Below, piece by piece: positions 11,450-22,972 of a DNA stretch of 64,000 nucleotides. Origin of the DNA: Ligula intestinalis (taxonomy: Eukaryota; Platyhelminthes; Cestoda; Diphyllobothriidea; Diphyllobothriidae); NCBI GenBank assembly GCA_036362985.1, contig JAYGXS010000010.1, positions 7,748,245-7,812,244 on the forward strand, given 5' to 3'. A program made the position numbers and the translations under genes. The notes under the pieces were generated by a model. That model did no database searches. It was not told where the DNA came from and saw only the letters and a list, made by a program, of their open reading frames with translations. Within the stretch, counting starts at the first letter, position 1. Every line of letters starts with the position of its first letter.

Positions 11450-12790
11450 ATGTGTTGATCATTTATGGTAGATTGTGTTGTGTCCTTATAAGGTTCTACA
11501 GAAAATATTATCTTACCCTATTAGCATGCGCTAGAACGAAAGGGAGAGGCCTTACTTATGGCTTTACAGAACGTGATATTGGAAGATAATAATTAATAAT
11601 TCCCTGAGCAGAAATAAACTTGGCTCGATGGAAATTCATAAAAGTTTAGCAATTTAATATACTGTTGTCTATAGTCGCTTACCTGACAAAATGAAAAAAA
11701 CATTTTAAAGTTAATGGTCTTCAACCATTTCAAAATCTTCCTATAAGTATACTTTTCTGTCAGTTCCTTTCTTGCAAACTAAAATTTTCTACGATTACCT
11801 TGATACTAAATGGAGTAACAGCAACTTCACCAAATATTTAACAGAGCTGGATTATTTGCTGGAATACCAAGGTGGTTCTGTGATGTGGTCATTCTTTTAT
11901 TTTTATTGCAGCAAACGAAAATCGAAACTAAGTGACTATTTCCAGAAGGCGACGAAATGCACAAGCGGTAGGGTGAATGTCTAATTATAATCTCTCATAC
12001 AGGGCACGCGGACAGCCACTTTTTTCGGCATGAACTTGTCAATATAAATACAAATGAAATAACAAAAAATACAGAATTTCGCCGAAGATACAGTTATGCA
12101 CAGCACTTCTCGCTTCTTCAAGCATTAGCACCGTCGCAACAGTCTGTAGTATCCTCGACCTAGGAGTTGGGCGCCTTTTGCAGCAGTTAGAATCTATAGG
12201 AACAATTCATACCAAAAGCCATCGCATGAATCGAAACTCCAGAAAATTTGTTTTACGTGACCCTCGTGCAGATAGGTTTTAGGCCTGTGAATTACGAGAG
12301 CGTTGTCAAGAATATACAGAAAATAGGGCAAGACAATCAGGAAATAGAAGACAAAATTATTATAAAGGAAGAGCAGATCTGGTCAGATGGACAGGAGTTT
12401 TATTTGCACACTAATGTGTAATCTTTGATATATCGCACGCGATTGAAATCCGAATGAGGTCAAATTTTGAGAACGCCATTCACATCTGAAATGTCGAATC
12501 TTGGCTTCATCCGGACAGTGTGTATATTATGATTATATAGTGCGATAAAATCTCGGTGTATGGTCATAGAAATACAGTATTCTGTTTCTATATAGTGCTC
12601 CTAATTAAGTACATCTTTAAATCAAAGGTTTCCGTGGGACTGAATGCAGTATCTGAATGGATATTTGCGAAGTACTCTTGCGAGAAATGCGGCCAACGTC
12701 AAATCAGTATGGCCAGCAAGCTTTCTGTTAAGATATAAGTAGGAATTTATATAAATGAAAAACAAATGTTGAGTCCTAACATAGATTGCG
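11450..12790. other. No gene recognised
   Basis: No conserved domain was read on either strand. A short block near 12385-12410 ('gacaggagttttatttgc') resembles the outer end of PLE terminal segments such as 33850-33870 ('gacaagagttttatttgc') in the same orientation, so a PLE remnant is possible. Small frames at 11772-11984 and 12556-12738 have no recognisable motif. Confidence 0.4.
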
Positions 12791-13803
12791 AGTGCAGCTA
12801 TAAAACACGAAGATTTGTTCGTTTAAAACTTAATTTGAATGATAAAGCAAAAGAAGAAAATGAGATTTGCAATGACGTAAACTCTACCGAGCACCATTGT
12901 AAAGAATTGGAGAGATTTGAAGAAAAACGAATATGAGTAGCATCAATTGATATCAAGCCTACTACTGGGTGTGGAAAGAAAAGGAAACGATATAAAATTT
13001 GATTTTTAGAAGTTCTAACGAAACACGGGTGGCGAGGATATAATAAATGGTTTCTGATCGTCATTGTTTGGCAGTCTATGCGTTTGTTGGTTTATAAATA
13101 TTGCTGATTAACTTGATCGCTCATATTACAAATGCTGACGTGTCATCAGGTATCCAAATAGTACTTACATTTATGGCATCTTCTCAATATCTTTCTGGGC
13201 CTCGAATGTCCGCTTTAATTGGCATCGTCCTTCTTCCTGCAGATGAAGGAGGCTTATTTGTCATCTTGAATAAAACAGATAACGATACGAAGACAAATTA
13301 ACCTACAAACCTCTTAATGTGAACGCCACAGAAACACAGAATGCACCTATTGAAAAGGTACTCAACATTCTAGCTGGGAAGAATCAAATATCTGGAGATC
13401 TTGTCAAGTTCCTGAGACAAACTGATCCAAACGAAGCTAAGGTCTACGGACTGCCTAAGATACACAATTTCCACGTTCCACTACGCCAGATAGTATAATT
13501 AATCGACGCACCTAATTACAATATCTCGAAGTGGTTATTTCAAAAGGTCCACCTATTGTCACAAGATTGTGAAGCATCTAATGGAATTTTGAACAAGTTA
13601 CGAGATTTTGAAATAGCAGCAAAGGAAATAATGGTAGCATTTGATGGTATTTTGCTCTTCGCATCAATAACATTAGATTTAGCAAGGCAATACACAGAAA
13701 AACTACTTAATTCCTTGGAAATAGACTCTCCTGTATCTGTCCTGCTTGAACACTTAGATCTGTCCTCGTTTGCCGCAAAGACGGTGGTGGCCTTAAAACT
13801 AAA

Positions 13804-14430
13804 ATGTTCAGAAAGGCAACCAACACTATGCACGTCCTGAACTACAACAGCAACCATCCAATCAGTCACAAACGCAGCTGCGTAAAAGCGCTATTCCGGC
13901 ACGTTGAGACGCATTGCAGAGAAGTGGAAGACAAAATTGCTGAATTACAATACATTCGACGTGTATTGAGAGCGAATGGATACCCGCACAATTTTGTCAA
14001 CCAGTGCATTTGCAAACGAGAGACGAAGCCACTTCCAGCTGGTCCAAACGTTTGGCGAGCTCTTCCGTACGTGAAAAAGGTATCCGAAGCGGTCAGCCGT
14101 CTACTCACCCCACTTGGAGTTGGAGTTGCACACAGGCCAGAAGCAACCATCAGATGCCGGGTCATTAGGCGGAAAGACCCACTGCCACGGCAGGAAACGG
14201 CTGAAGTCGTTTACCGGATCTGGTGTAGTTGTGGACAAAGCAACTACGTCGGAGAAACCGGGAGATTACTCCAGACGCGAATGACCGAGCATGCAGTGGC
14301 GGTGAGGAAGAAAGACGTCAATTCCCAGGTTGCAGCTCACTCAGCGGGACCCGGCCATATTTTCAAGTTTGACGAGGCCGAAATCCTCGCAAGAGGGGAC
14401 AACCGCGTGAGCCGCAAGCTGCTTGAGTGA
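13804..14430 (+). CDS. PLE C-terminal fragment with GIY-YIG endonuclease (208 aa)
   Basis: The open frame actually continues upstream to about 13760 (VLVCRKDGG), so the ATG at 13804 is internal. Residues 1-110 contain the linker typical of this PLE family (NSNHPISHKRSC, GVGVAHRPEATIR). Residues 138-200 are the GIY-YIG domain: VVYRIWCSC, then NYVGETG, then TRMTEH, then SQVAAHS and a final FDEAEILARGDNRVSR. A TGA at 14428-14430 interrupts the usual continuation, because the same frame resumes with WFSGPQSINKRN. The domain nicks target DNA in PLEs. This is a transposon remnant, not a host gene. Confidence 0.8.
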   Translation: MFRKATNTMHVLNYNSNHPISHKRSCVKALFRHVETHCREVEDKIAELQYIRRVLRANGYPHNFVNQCICKRETKPLPAGPNVWRALPYVKKVSEAVSRLLTPLGVGVAHRPEATIRCRVIRRKDPLPRQETAEVVYRIWCSCGQSNYVGETGRLLQTRMTEHAVAVRKKDVNSQVAAHSAGPGHIFKFDEAEILARGDNRVSRKLLE

Positions 14431-14776
14431 TGGTTCTCAGGCCCGCAGTCCATCAACAAGCGCAATGATTTGGCGTTCCCATACGGTGTACTGAGAAATT
14501 TCCTGAGCATGAAAATCAGTCACGTGGGAAGGACTGGGCGCAACTCTGACCACAGCGGGCCTAATTGTCGAGCAATTATCAAACCTGCATCCGGCGTGGA
14601 CAAAAACGCTGTTGCAATAAATAAGCAATCACCGGACCAAGTAGGACCTCCAGTGGTGGCTACAGAAATGGAAAATTATAGTACGCATGCGGGTGACCGC
14701 TGTAAACTATAAATACCGTCCAATCTGTGCATCTATCGCCCCTTATCTGCGCATGTCTCAGACCTGTTTACGATTA

Positions 14777-14816
14777 CCTATGACTAAGGATTCCCGACGG
14801 AATCCGAAACGTCAGG
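14777..14816 (+). ncRNA. Hammerhead-like motif at PLE 3' end
   Basis: CCT (14777-14779) can pair with AGG (14814-14816) as stem I. GGATTCC-CGAC-GGAATCC (14788-14805) is a perfect 7-bp stem II hairpin, followed by GAAAC and GTC. The CTGATGA core is degraded to ATGACTAA. Known PLEs carry minimal hammerheads here (established knowledge), so the identification is good, but this copy is probably inactive. Confidence 0.55.
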
Positions 14817-14879
14817 AAAATAAAGTCCTTGTTCCAGTGATTGCATCTTCTTCTTCAGATCTGTGTCTGTTCGTTCGCA

Positions 14880-15840
14880 CAACGAAACTATAAACAGCTA
14901 AGACGAGCCCCGATGGGGTCAGCCATTTTGGTTTTGTTGGCTGCAATCACGATGCAAAAATTAAAAACTACAGCCCTTACACTATTTACCTCCAGTCTGT
15001 GGGTATGCTATGTCGATGATAACTTTTCTAATGTTAGAAAGGCCAGCTGGAAACAGTGCACAACGTCATTAAGTTAACGATGCCATGAATCATGTTTACA
15101 GTCGATAAAGAAGTCGACAGTAAACTCCTGTTTCTTGACCCCCTCGTACAGCAGAATACTGACGGAACGTTTCAAATATCAGTTTACCAAATAAAAGGTC
15201 TATGCGGATGTTATCCTTCAGTAAGACAGCAATCACCCTGTTGCTCATAAGCGGAGTACTATTAATAACTGAATCAATCGAGCAAGAAGACGCACCGCTA
15301 ACAATGAACTTTACCAAAACGATCTCAAGTACCTGTCAAAACTATCCTCAAATATGGTTAACCTTTGGGAGTTTGAACATCGAAGCATGAGATTACAGGA
15401 CTTAAAAATAAACGTCTAATCTAAGAATTTGGCGAACACTTTCAAATATTAAAATAAGTCTGGACTACTTGAAAGACACCTGAGGAAATACCTAATCCAA
15501 GTGGCGCACTAGCCAACGACCATACTATGAAATCAGCTTGTACACACTAAGGAGAGGGTTGACTATTTTGACAGAAAAACACTCGTTTACAAAATTTCTT
15601 TCGAAGATTGCGATGCAGTTTCTTGTTGACAATCAGGAAATTCAGCATCTTCACTCCTACGTTAGCGTCAATTGCATACAGTTGCAGGGACAAAACCCGC
15701 TTTGTAGGCTCCTGCTCTTATAGGACAGGCCGCGAATTTTTAGAGGCCATAAAATAGTGACTTGTGCATCAGTCGGCACGTTGAATTAGATTCAATGTAC
15801 ACCAACCTTAAAGAAGCCTGGAAAAAGCGTCAACAAAAAA
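14880..15840 (+). mobile_element. Second Penelope-like element, decayed
   Basis: This is a different PLE family. RRAPMGSAI and WVCYVDDNFSNVR (about 14905-15035) are the RT palm with the YVDD aspartates intact. Frames further on read YADVILQ, DSNHPVAHKRS and a degraded linker. A GIY-YIG start, VYKISFEDCDA, is near 15590, followed by a tail resembling REFLEAI and CISRHVELD near 15740-15800. Many stops and shifts interrupt it. The orientation is the same as the preceding PLE, which it abuts. Confidence 0.7.
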
Positions 15841-16690
15841 GCCCTGCTAGTGACCAACGATGACAAAGCATTATCGATTTTTTTCGGTATGTTTAACATA
15901 CACGCTGTTCTGTACGCATTTTCTACACGGCGAAAATTTACCCTAAAGTTCGCTTACATTTCCCAAAGAACTTCTTCTACCAAAAACGTATTTCTTTATT
16001 ACAGCCTGTACAGATACCAGCTAAAAGCTAATTTGAACTCTGCATATAAAGCTCCAACCAACCTGACCGATCTAGAAGGAAGCGATTAAGTTGTTAACAA
16101 AGTATTAGTCTAAGATGTGCTATTATCTTCAGACATCTTTCGCACCCCCTTTGCCAGCATGTTAAAATGGATTACGGCTGAGCCGGCTGGGCGATGTATG
16201 CTTGTAATTTTGTAACATATAATAACCCCGTATTTTTAAAAGCTTCCTCCTCCACAGAACAGCAGAATCACATAAGATGCGGGTAAATACATATAACTGG
16301 AACACAATTGCATCTCCGTAATTACCTTCAGAACCGTTTCAATCTATGTGGTGGAGGCAGCTGGAGGACTGGAACGACAGGCAGAAAGACAGCCGCCGAA
16401 TCTATTTTAAATAATTTCGAAAAAATATCCTTTTTCCTGGCCACTTCTTTTGGTTTTTGCTAAATTTTGATAAACGTACAGTGAGCGAAAGGGGTATAGA
16501 AGGAATTATGTTTTATTTTGAAGACGGCATCCAAAATGTTCAGCAAACATGGCACCATTCACTGAGACCAAGGAAAAAATTACAAAATGCTTAAAAATTT
16601 ACAGCTTTACATTATGGAGACAGGTCTAATCTCAGCTTCTGGAATTCCGTTTCCTTACACCTGAGGTAAGGTGCTAGGAATGGGCGTACA
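15840..16690. other. No gene recognised
   Basis: No domain or RNA structure was read. The 79-codon frame at 15850-16089 may be untranslated PLE tail. Confidence 0.4.
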
Positions 16691-16699
16691 GCGTGCTGA

Positions 16700-18010
16700 T
16701 ATGCCGATATGTACGGCAAGATTCATGTCAGAAACTTCGGTGCATGGTACGGGAAGACTCCATAATCATTAATTCCGAGTGGAGTCAATGGGCAAATTCA
16801 TGGGAAATGCGATCAGCGAATTGGTATAGCGTTCTAAAGTGTCGTTATTTTATAATATCAGCTAAAATGCAAAAGAAACGCGGACAGCTGAAGAGAGCAT
16901 GCGGGGGACTTTTTTCATTGCCAGGTCTTCTTTAAGTGAGGCTGGAAAAATAATCGGAGAACAGTAGAGAATGCGGTAGAAGATACAGGCATCCACAAAT
17001 TGCCAGAGTAGGGACGCAGGTATGTGATATGAACGTAATCGACGGATATAATGCGGGAGTTTACGAATTTTAATTGAAAGGGTTTCAATATGATAAGTAA
17101 ATGAAAGCTCAGATGTCACAATAACACCAAGATACCTAAAAGTGGATACCTAACTGAGCAGGAGGTCTAAGAAATCAGGACTGCCTGAGGTCTAGACTAT
17201 CTTTCAGAACGTGGAGTAGTGTTGGATAAGTGAAGTAAGTTGCATTCCGATATGATATGATGAAAAGAAAAATCGTCGGATAATCGAGTTTTTCTTGTGA
17301 ATTTTCGACCAGGTTTCAGCTGTTTGTGGTCAGACTTAATGAAAAATGAGGGCTGGGAATGTCGCATCAGGGGTTTTTGGGGCACAGGTTACAATGAACG
17401 GGGTGGGATTGGGTGGGAGGGTAACGGTGATGTGGCTCCTGCGGCGCTAGGTTGTGCTTGTGAGGGGAAGGAGGCGTTAACGTTTGGATTGTGGGCTTCG
17501 TGTTCGATGAAGGGGGGTTCAGAGTTAGTGAGGTTCGACTTGACCGAGTACGGACAGCCTGCTGTTGTTTCAGGCTGGGCGCAGGTTAGTGGACCATGTG
17601 CGAAAACTGCTTAAGTGTGAATCAAGCTCTACGTGTCTGTTAGTACTGGTCAGGCTCGAGTGCCAAGCTTCGATGCATTCTCTAGAGCGACATTTCCAGC
17701 CCTCACTTTTCATTCAGCCTGAAGAAAAACAAATAATACCTGTTCGAAAATCCACGAGTCCAACTCGATTTTCTGAAGATCTTCTTTATTTTCAAGTGGA
17801 TCAGTGTCTGCCTTTTGAGAGGATAACCAACAACCATATCATCAGTATATCTTACCTAAAAAATTCATTTGACAATCGTATATAGTCACTTTGGAGGGAA
17901 AAAGTAGGTCAATGGCGTAGGCCAAACCCTTGAAGAACCCCGAAGTTGTTGTAGAGGACCATGGATTTTGCTTGCTGCAGTGCGTAGAGATGTGTTTAAA
18001 AAGGGGTGTG
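16700..18010 (-). mobile_element. LINE remnant (CR1-like RT), decayed
   Basis: Read on the minus strand, 18000-17750 gives NNFGVLQG and YTDDMVVGYPL, the remains of the VPQG and YADD RT blocks. From 17160 to 16862 it gives STFRYLGVIVTSELSFTYHI and LPHYIRRLRSYHIP then YCSPIIFPASLK, the C-terminal region of CR1-like polymerases. A GC-richer block (17290-17700) interrupts the two parts and contains an inverted pair. The element is 5' truncated and full of shifts. Confidence 0.65.
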
Positions 18011-18039
18011 CTGGATCACCTGAAGATAATCTTCTTGGT

Positions 18040-18190
18040 AAAGAAGAAAAAGGGTCGAACACCGGAACAATTTGTTTTTTATTCTAAGCTTTCGGGCCCC
18101 TACAAGATTCAATCGTCAGAGATAGGAAGCAGCAACAAAGGGGGGCTAGTTAAGGCGTTTGTACAAAACAAAAGTTTGAGCGCGTAGAAA
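18040..18190 (-). mobile_element. PLE terminal segment (second hammerhead family)
   Basis: Homologous to 30890-31000 (-) and 32400-32520 (+): all share the order 'ttgctgctt(c/t)', a hammerhead-like core, and 'aataaaaaac'. No coding body of this element lies beside it, so it is a solo terminal segment. Confidence 0.5.
18084..18123 (-). ncRNA. Hammerhead-like motif, family 2
   Basis: Minus strand reads CTGACGA, a spacer, then GAAAGCTTAG. Both conserved core boxes (CTGANGA and GAAA) are intact, but the sequence between them no longer forms a good stem II, so self-cleavage is doubtful. Confidence 0.4.
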
Positions 18191-18715
18191 ATCGATAATT
18201 GCCTGGTGTAGGGCACCGATTTGCCAGTGTGGACTATGTCAGTCTGCGCCAGTAGGCGAGAGCGGCATGTTGGGTTGACCACATTGTCACCTGATTTCGC
18301 CATGATCTTTGTACAGTTTCTATGATATTATTAAGGTCATTATAGTCGGAGAGTTAGGGCCATCAGAATTGAGAGAAAACAAAAATTTAAAAAAAACCTT
18401 GAAGAAGGTTAAGGGCAGACCCAGAAACCACTCACACTACGCATAGTCAGGAGAGGCACATGCAGTCTCGAATTTCAATGCACGGACCGCTCGTACCGTA
18501 CTGCTGTTCGCGAGCATTTGGAAACGAGACCTGAAGGAAACGAGATGCTACCGCGGTTGTATTTGAACAGATTTCTTGCATTGACATACATTCCCGATCA
18601 ATCATTTTGATGATAAGGTTCTAGTTTTGCTACACATTGGCGTCTGATACTGCCATGCCACCTTACCTGACCAGTTAATTTTATTGGATCCATTTTTGAA
18701 AAAATCGGCATCCTC

Positions 18716-18786
18716 GCCGGAATTTGAACTCGCGCCCATGAGTTCCCTATAGTCACCGTTCTAACCAAGTGAACTATCAAGGCCCC
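18716..18786 (-). tRNA. tRNA-like sequence with A and B boxes
   Basis: Minus strand reads GGGGCCTTGATAGTTCACTT, with an A-box-like TAGTTCACTTGG, and later a B-box-like GAGTTCAAATTCC. A clean cloverleaf with a matching acceptor stem is not evident, so this is more likely a tRNA-derived repeat head than a working tRNA gene. No anticodon is assigned. Confidence 0.4.
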
Positions 18787-19239
18787 CCACCTACCCAACC
18801 GGGAGCCATGAGGTTAATTGTGGTTTGGGTGACTTTACTTGCCCAGCCTAATGCAATTTGTGGGAAATACCAAGTCTGGTAGAGTAAGCTGATTGCCCAA
18901 GCAGGATTACTTAAGCACCTCATCTTGAATGCATTAGATGCCTACCCGGCACACGTAATTAGCAGAAAGAGTTTGCCAGATTTCACTAATTTGATTGACC
19001 CACTGGTTAAAATCTCGGTTATATCGGCAAGGTTTGGATCCATGTCAGAAAGTGGAAGGATTCAGCACGCCGGACATTCTAGCCAACTTAGCAACAAGCC
19101 CATCCCCTCTGCCCCAGGGGGCGTGGGTTTAATCCCACTTGAGTCAATGTACCGACCCAGACAAATTCGATACAGTAAGTTGACTGCACAACTTACCACC
19201 ACCGCCTAGTGTTGCCTCAAAATTTGGTAAAATTAATAA

Positions 19240-19350
19240 TTGAAAGCTTATTAGCCGTCATCAGTCAGTCATAATAAATCCCTGGTGTGGATCACCCTGG
19301 ATTCGAACTTGGGAACTTTGTGGTGCAACGGTCAACGCCTAATTAAGTCT
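19240..19350 (-). repeat. tRNA-derived SINE copy
   Basis: Minus strand has a B box, GTTCGAATCC, followed by a body ending in 'atgactgactgatgacggct' and 'aataagc'. The same head-then-body order occurs at 20930-21110 (+) and 20757-20870 (-). Confidence 0.6.
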
Positions 19351-19354
19351 TGTG

Positions 19355-19520
19355 TGAGCCCCCAATAAAGAACATGACAAGAAGTGTGCAAAAGCAGAAG
19401 TCTTTGAGTGTTAAAAGATACAAAATACTTAGGGAAACAAACGATTGTGAGCTAGGTCCATCGAGCCAATCACCTTCTGGCCCGGCTTGACTAGTAGCAC
19501 GATTGGCTTGTAATTCGATG
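19355..19520 (+). repeat. Direct repeat, copy 1
   Basis: Contains 'acatgacaagaagtg' and 'agtctttgag', which recur in order at 20145-20330, followed by related text around 'ccaatca'. Both copies lie beside SINEs. The class is unknown. Confidence 0.5.
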
Positions 19521-20144
19521 GCTGGCTGTAGCTTGAGTTTTAAATTATTGATTAATTGAAGGTCAGTATGCGTTCATTTCGTGTAGGTCGATCGATAGCC
19601 TGTTGTGAGTGCGGCTGCTTCTTGCATGCCATCTGCCTGTTAGGCACCTCCTAACACTTCGGTAATTGAGCTCAACAGTCTAGCATTGCACCATGGGATC
19701 GTTTCGTTTGTTGGTTGCGTTCTATCTGCTTAGGAAACATGCTCATTCGCGTTGTGCCTTGGAGCTCAAACTAGAGCAGACACATGGCGACTTCTAGCAT
19801 ATGATGCGAGTGGAACCGAAAAAGACAACCAGTGAATGGGGAAAAAGTACACTCGCGGCCAACGTAATCAAATAAGGTGGAAATTCGCTCTACTGAACAT
19901 TTGCAAGTAGCGGTTTTTTATCAACCACATTACTCAGCCGGCGGCCGCGGCAGTCAGTCGCATTCGATTAGTGCGCTGACCTCCAACCTGCGCCGTAGTA
20001 GCGGCCAAAACCGTGCAGCTGTGCCGAAACAGTACAATGTACGTGCAACCTTTCAGTTTCAGCGAGATGAACTAACCAACCGAGAGGAAGCCTAACATGT
20101 TTTAAATGTTGCCAAAACTGCGATATTGCCATCTTCGTTACGCT

Positions 20145-20330
20145 TTGTTTGAGCCCTCAAGGAGGAACACGACAAGAAGTGGCCAACGAAAAAGTCTTTG
20201 AGAAAACCTAGCACAGCGTATTTAAGGCAAGCGAATGCGTGTACAAGACTGGACCAATGATATTTTGGTCTCAAGTAGGGGACGACTTCATTGGCTCTGT
20301 GACTCACGCAGCTGGCTTGTTAGAGTACTG
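20145..20330 (+). repeat. Direct repeat, copy 2
   Basis: Counterpart of 19355-19520 ('acacgacaagaagtg', 'aagtctttgag'). The minus frame at 20307-20092 is a shadow. Confidence 0.5.
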
Positions 20331-20756
20331 AGCTTGGGCGCAGCTACGCGCGTCATCATGTGCACTTTGTGTGGGTGGACCGGTCGTCTGGCGCGCTAAC
20401 GACTCGTCAGGTCGGCGTGCACTGGCATTTAAGCTGGGCCCTAACATAAGGGCATTCTGGCCTCAGGCTGAAAGGACCACGGGACTGCCAAGCTCATGGC
20501 AGCTGAAATATCCCGAAACGGTAAGCAGGAGCATCATCACCAGAGCGACGTGGGAGGGACAGTCTTGGGAAGAAGACTGACCCCATGGAGCACCTTAAGT
20601 ATACTCCCAATGAGGTCTATGGACCCTACTGGCATTGCATTGTCAGCAGGAACTTTGGCTTGTAAGCACCGTGACGCATTTTTTGTAAAGCCAAAATTAA
20701 CTGCAGACAGCTAATGCAGATTCCCGGCGAAGGCTACAATGTGTGGCTGCATTTCT

Positions 20757-20870
20757 GACTCATTAGCCATCATCAGCCAGTCACTCAAGTGGTGTCCCAT
20801 CCAAGGTTTCGGTGAGGCCATCCACCCAGACTACCAACCGCTGCGCAGGACGAGTGAGTGCTGTTAGCGA
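20757..20870 (-). repeat. tRNA-derived SINE copy, decayed head
   Basis: Minus strand has 'accgaaaccttggatgggac', a decayed B-box head, then 'tgactggctgatgatggct'. It shares the body with the other two SINE copies nearby. Confidence 0.5.
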
Positions 20871-20929
20871 TCGGTGAACGGTAATCAGCTAGTGTCACTA
20901 TCGCCCGATCCTAAACGGCAGCACAACGA

Positions 20930-21110
20930 GCCCGTGGCAAATGTGATTTGAACGCTAGAATTGCGATCAAAAGGTCGCGGTTTTGAGCCTCGGGTGGGGC
21001 ACTAGTCGGGGTTTGGTATGACTGGCTGACGACGGCCAATAAGCCAGAAATGGCTATTCCAGTCGTCCTGGTCGTTGTCAGGAATACCATCTACTCAACC
21101 ACTACACCCG
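20930..21110 (+). repeat. tRNA-derived SINE copy
   Basis: The head 'gatcaaaaggtcgcggtttt' contains a decayed B box (GGTTTTGAGCC) and is followed by 'tatgactggctgacgacggc' and 'caataagcc'. Three copies of this head and body in 1.9 kb define a family transcribed by RNA polymerase III and moved by LINE machinery (inference from class). Confidence 0.6.
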
Positions 21111-21278
21111 CTCAAATTTTGATCTTCACATTTCGTCAGATATAGGATCTACTGTATTTATAAAGCATACATCATGGTCCTGTATGCTTATAAACATACC
21201 TGTTGTTCCCTACCCGGAGTAAGTACAGCATACAGTAGGGGAATCTTGAACTCAAGTAGAACGACGGGTTGCGTATAA

Positions 21279-22034
21279 ATGTTTAAAAATAGAAAAACAA
21301 AAATAGCAGTTGGGAGGTATAAGGGAGGTAGCAAGATGTCTACAAACAGCTTTCGGCCCATAAGCTTGACTTGCCTTTCCTGCAAAATGATGGAGGTCCT
21401 TGTGAAGCAGGCCATACTAAGATTTTGCGATGAAAGTGAAATCATACAAAATTTTCAACATGGCTTTCGGCGAGGGGGCTCCTGCCTTTCAAATTTACTG
21501 ACTTCAATTGAGGCCTGGACAAGTGCTTTAGAAGAGGGCTTCGAAGTGAACGTAGTGTACATCGATTTCGGCAAAGCCTTTGACAGCGTGGCCCATCAAC
21601 GCCTTTTGCACAAACTGAGCGTTCTTGGCATCAAGGGAAAAATTTTGGATTGGATCAGGTCATTTTTAGTCGGTCGAAAACAACGCGTTTGCATCGGGAA
21701 GGATTAATCGGACTGGGTTGACGTAGTTAGTGGGGTTCCTCAAGGCTCCGTTCTCGGTCCTCTACTCTTCATTCTCTATGTAAATGACAGCCTTCAAGAA
21801 CTGGACTGCGGTAAAATCATGTTCGCCGATGACGTTAAAGTCTGGCAGGTCATTAAGCACCCAAGCGACCGAGATGCTCTGCAAAATAATCTTTGCAAAC
21901 TGCAGACGTGGTCTGAGAGATGGCTGCTGGATTTCAATGTGCAAAAGTGTGCCGTCCTCCACCTGCGTCCAACAAACTACCCTATCCTCCAGAGCGGTTT
22001 TGAGCAACCTTCATCAGATATAACCGCAGAATAG
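21279..22034 (+). pseudogene. CR1-like LINE reverse transcriptase, one in-frame stop
   Basis: One reading frame runs the whole length, broken only by a TAA at 21705-21707. Blocks in order are NSFRPISLTC, CKMMEVL, HGFRRGGSC, VVYIDFGKAFDSVAHQ, WIRSFLVGRKQRV, then after the stop VSGVPQGSVLGPLLF, MFADDVKVW and WLLDFNVQKC. These are RT fingers to thumb, with the catalytic FADD intact. The 5' endonuclease and the C-terminus are missing. A single stop in about 250 codons makes this one of the younger insertions in the window. Confidence 0.85.
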
Positions 22035-22039
22035 GGTCA

Positions 22040-22825
22040 TACAGACACACCACCGCTCGGGGTCGTATTGGGTGTGGTCAGAGCTTGATAGTCAGATTCC
22101 GAATCATTAATTGCCGCGAGTTCTTTGTCTGTGTTGGATGCAGGTTTCATACTTACACAACAATTATGTTCGCTTCCGTTGGAATTGTTGCTGGGCCCGG
22201 CCGTTCCCGCTTAACAGACTCCCCTGCTTAGATAATGTGTCAATACGGAGTATGGGAACGGCAATTCGTTGCGCTTTTTGATTGACTGTGGGCCTGAGTA
22301 CCATGACTCGAGTAGCTCACACGGTTGGCACCTTTTTCGATGATTTCGGCCTCGCTTACATGGCCGGGTGCCATCGAGTGCGATGCAATCCGGGAGTTGT
22401 CTTCCTTCCTCGCATAACCGCTGCGTGCTCGGCTATTCGCGTCCGAAGTTATCTTCCGGTTTCTCTGACGTAGTTACTTTGTCTTCAACTGTACCAGATG
22501 CGGTAAACGACTGCAGCCGTTTCCTGCCGTGGCAGTGGGTCTTTCAGTCTCATGCCCCGGCGCTTGATGGCTGCTTCTGGCCTGTGCGCAACTCCAACTC
22601 CAATTGGAGTGAGGAGGCGGCCGACTGCTTCCGATACATTCTTCATGTACAGAAGACCTCGCTAAAACGTTGGGTAGGTTGGATTTGGTTTCTTGTATCG
22701 TCTGTGTATGCATTGGTTGACAAAATTGCGCGGCTAACCATTCGCTCTTAGTACCCGTCGATTATATTGTAATTCAGCAACTTTATCTTTTACTTCGATG
22801 CAATGCGTCTCAACGCGCCGGTAAA
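22040..22825 (-). mobile_element. Penelope-like element body and end, decayed
   Basis: Read on minus from 22825: a linker with VETHC-like and NQCIHRR-like residues, then GVGVAHRPEA near 22600, then a GIY-YIG region (VVYRIWY, SNYVRETG) near 22500-22440, then a tail like that at 14430-14700. It is the same family as 12800-14870. The plus-strand frame at 22368-22751 is its shadow. Confidence 0.65.
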
Positions 22826-22879
22826 GTGCTCTCCCGCAGCTCTTCCTTGGGCCTTAAATATACAATTTATTTATTATTT

Positions 22880-22970
22880 GTGATAAATCGGGAGGGAGGT
22901 TCTCGACATAAGCTGAAACGTCAGACAAATAAACTTCTTTTTCCGGCTACTTTATCTTCTATTTATGAAC
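22880..22970 (+). mobile_element. PLE terminal segment in opposite orientation to its neighbour
   Basis: Reads 'ggttctcgacataagctgaa' then 'acgtcagacaaataaac', a decayed version of the hammerhead end at 14788-14820. It points away from the minus-strand PLE body at 22825-22040 and lies just upstream of it, the inverted arrangement seen at other PLEs here. Confidence 0.45.
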
Positions 22971-22972
22971 CA

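Larger units (their letters stand above)
12800..14870 (+). mobile_element. Penelope-like retroelement, decayed, with GIY-YIG end
   Basis: Pieces of one PLE polyprotein follow in order. An N-terminal RT piece with PRMSAL, LPADEGG and VILNKTD-type residues is at 13180-13290. A frame from 13295 contains KVYGLPKIH and VPLRQIV, the RT finger motif of PLEs. A piece with EIMVAFDG, matching the catalytic motif IMVSFDVTSLF at 34320-34360, is at about 13620-13650. It then jumps from about 13730 to DVLVCRKDGG at 13760. The RT palm, including the YVDD block, is deleted. The endonuclease part is described separately. PLEs copy themselves by target-primed reverse transcription; this copy cannot. Confidence 0.8.

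Noticed and set aside
22368..22751. 127-codon plus-strand frame
   Set aside because: It is the shadow of a minus-strand PLE endonuclease region.
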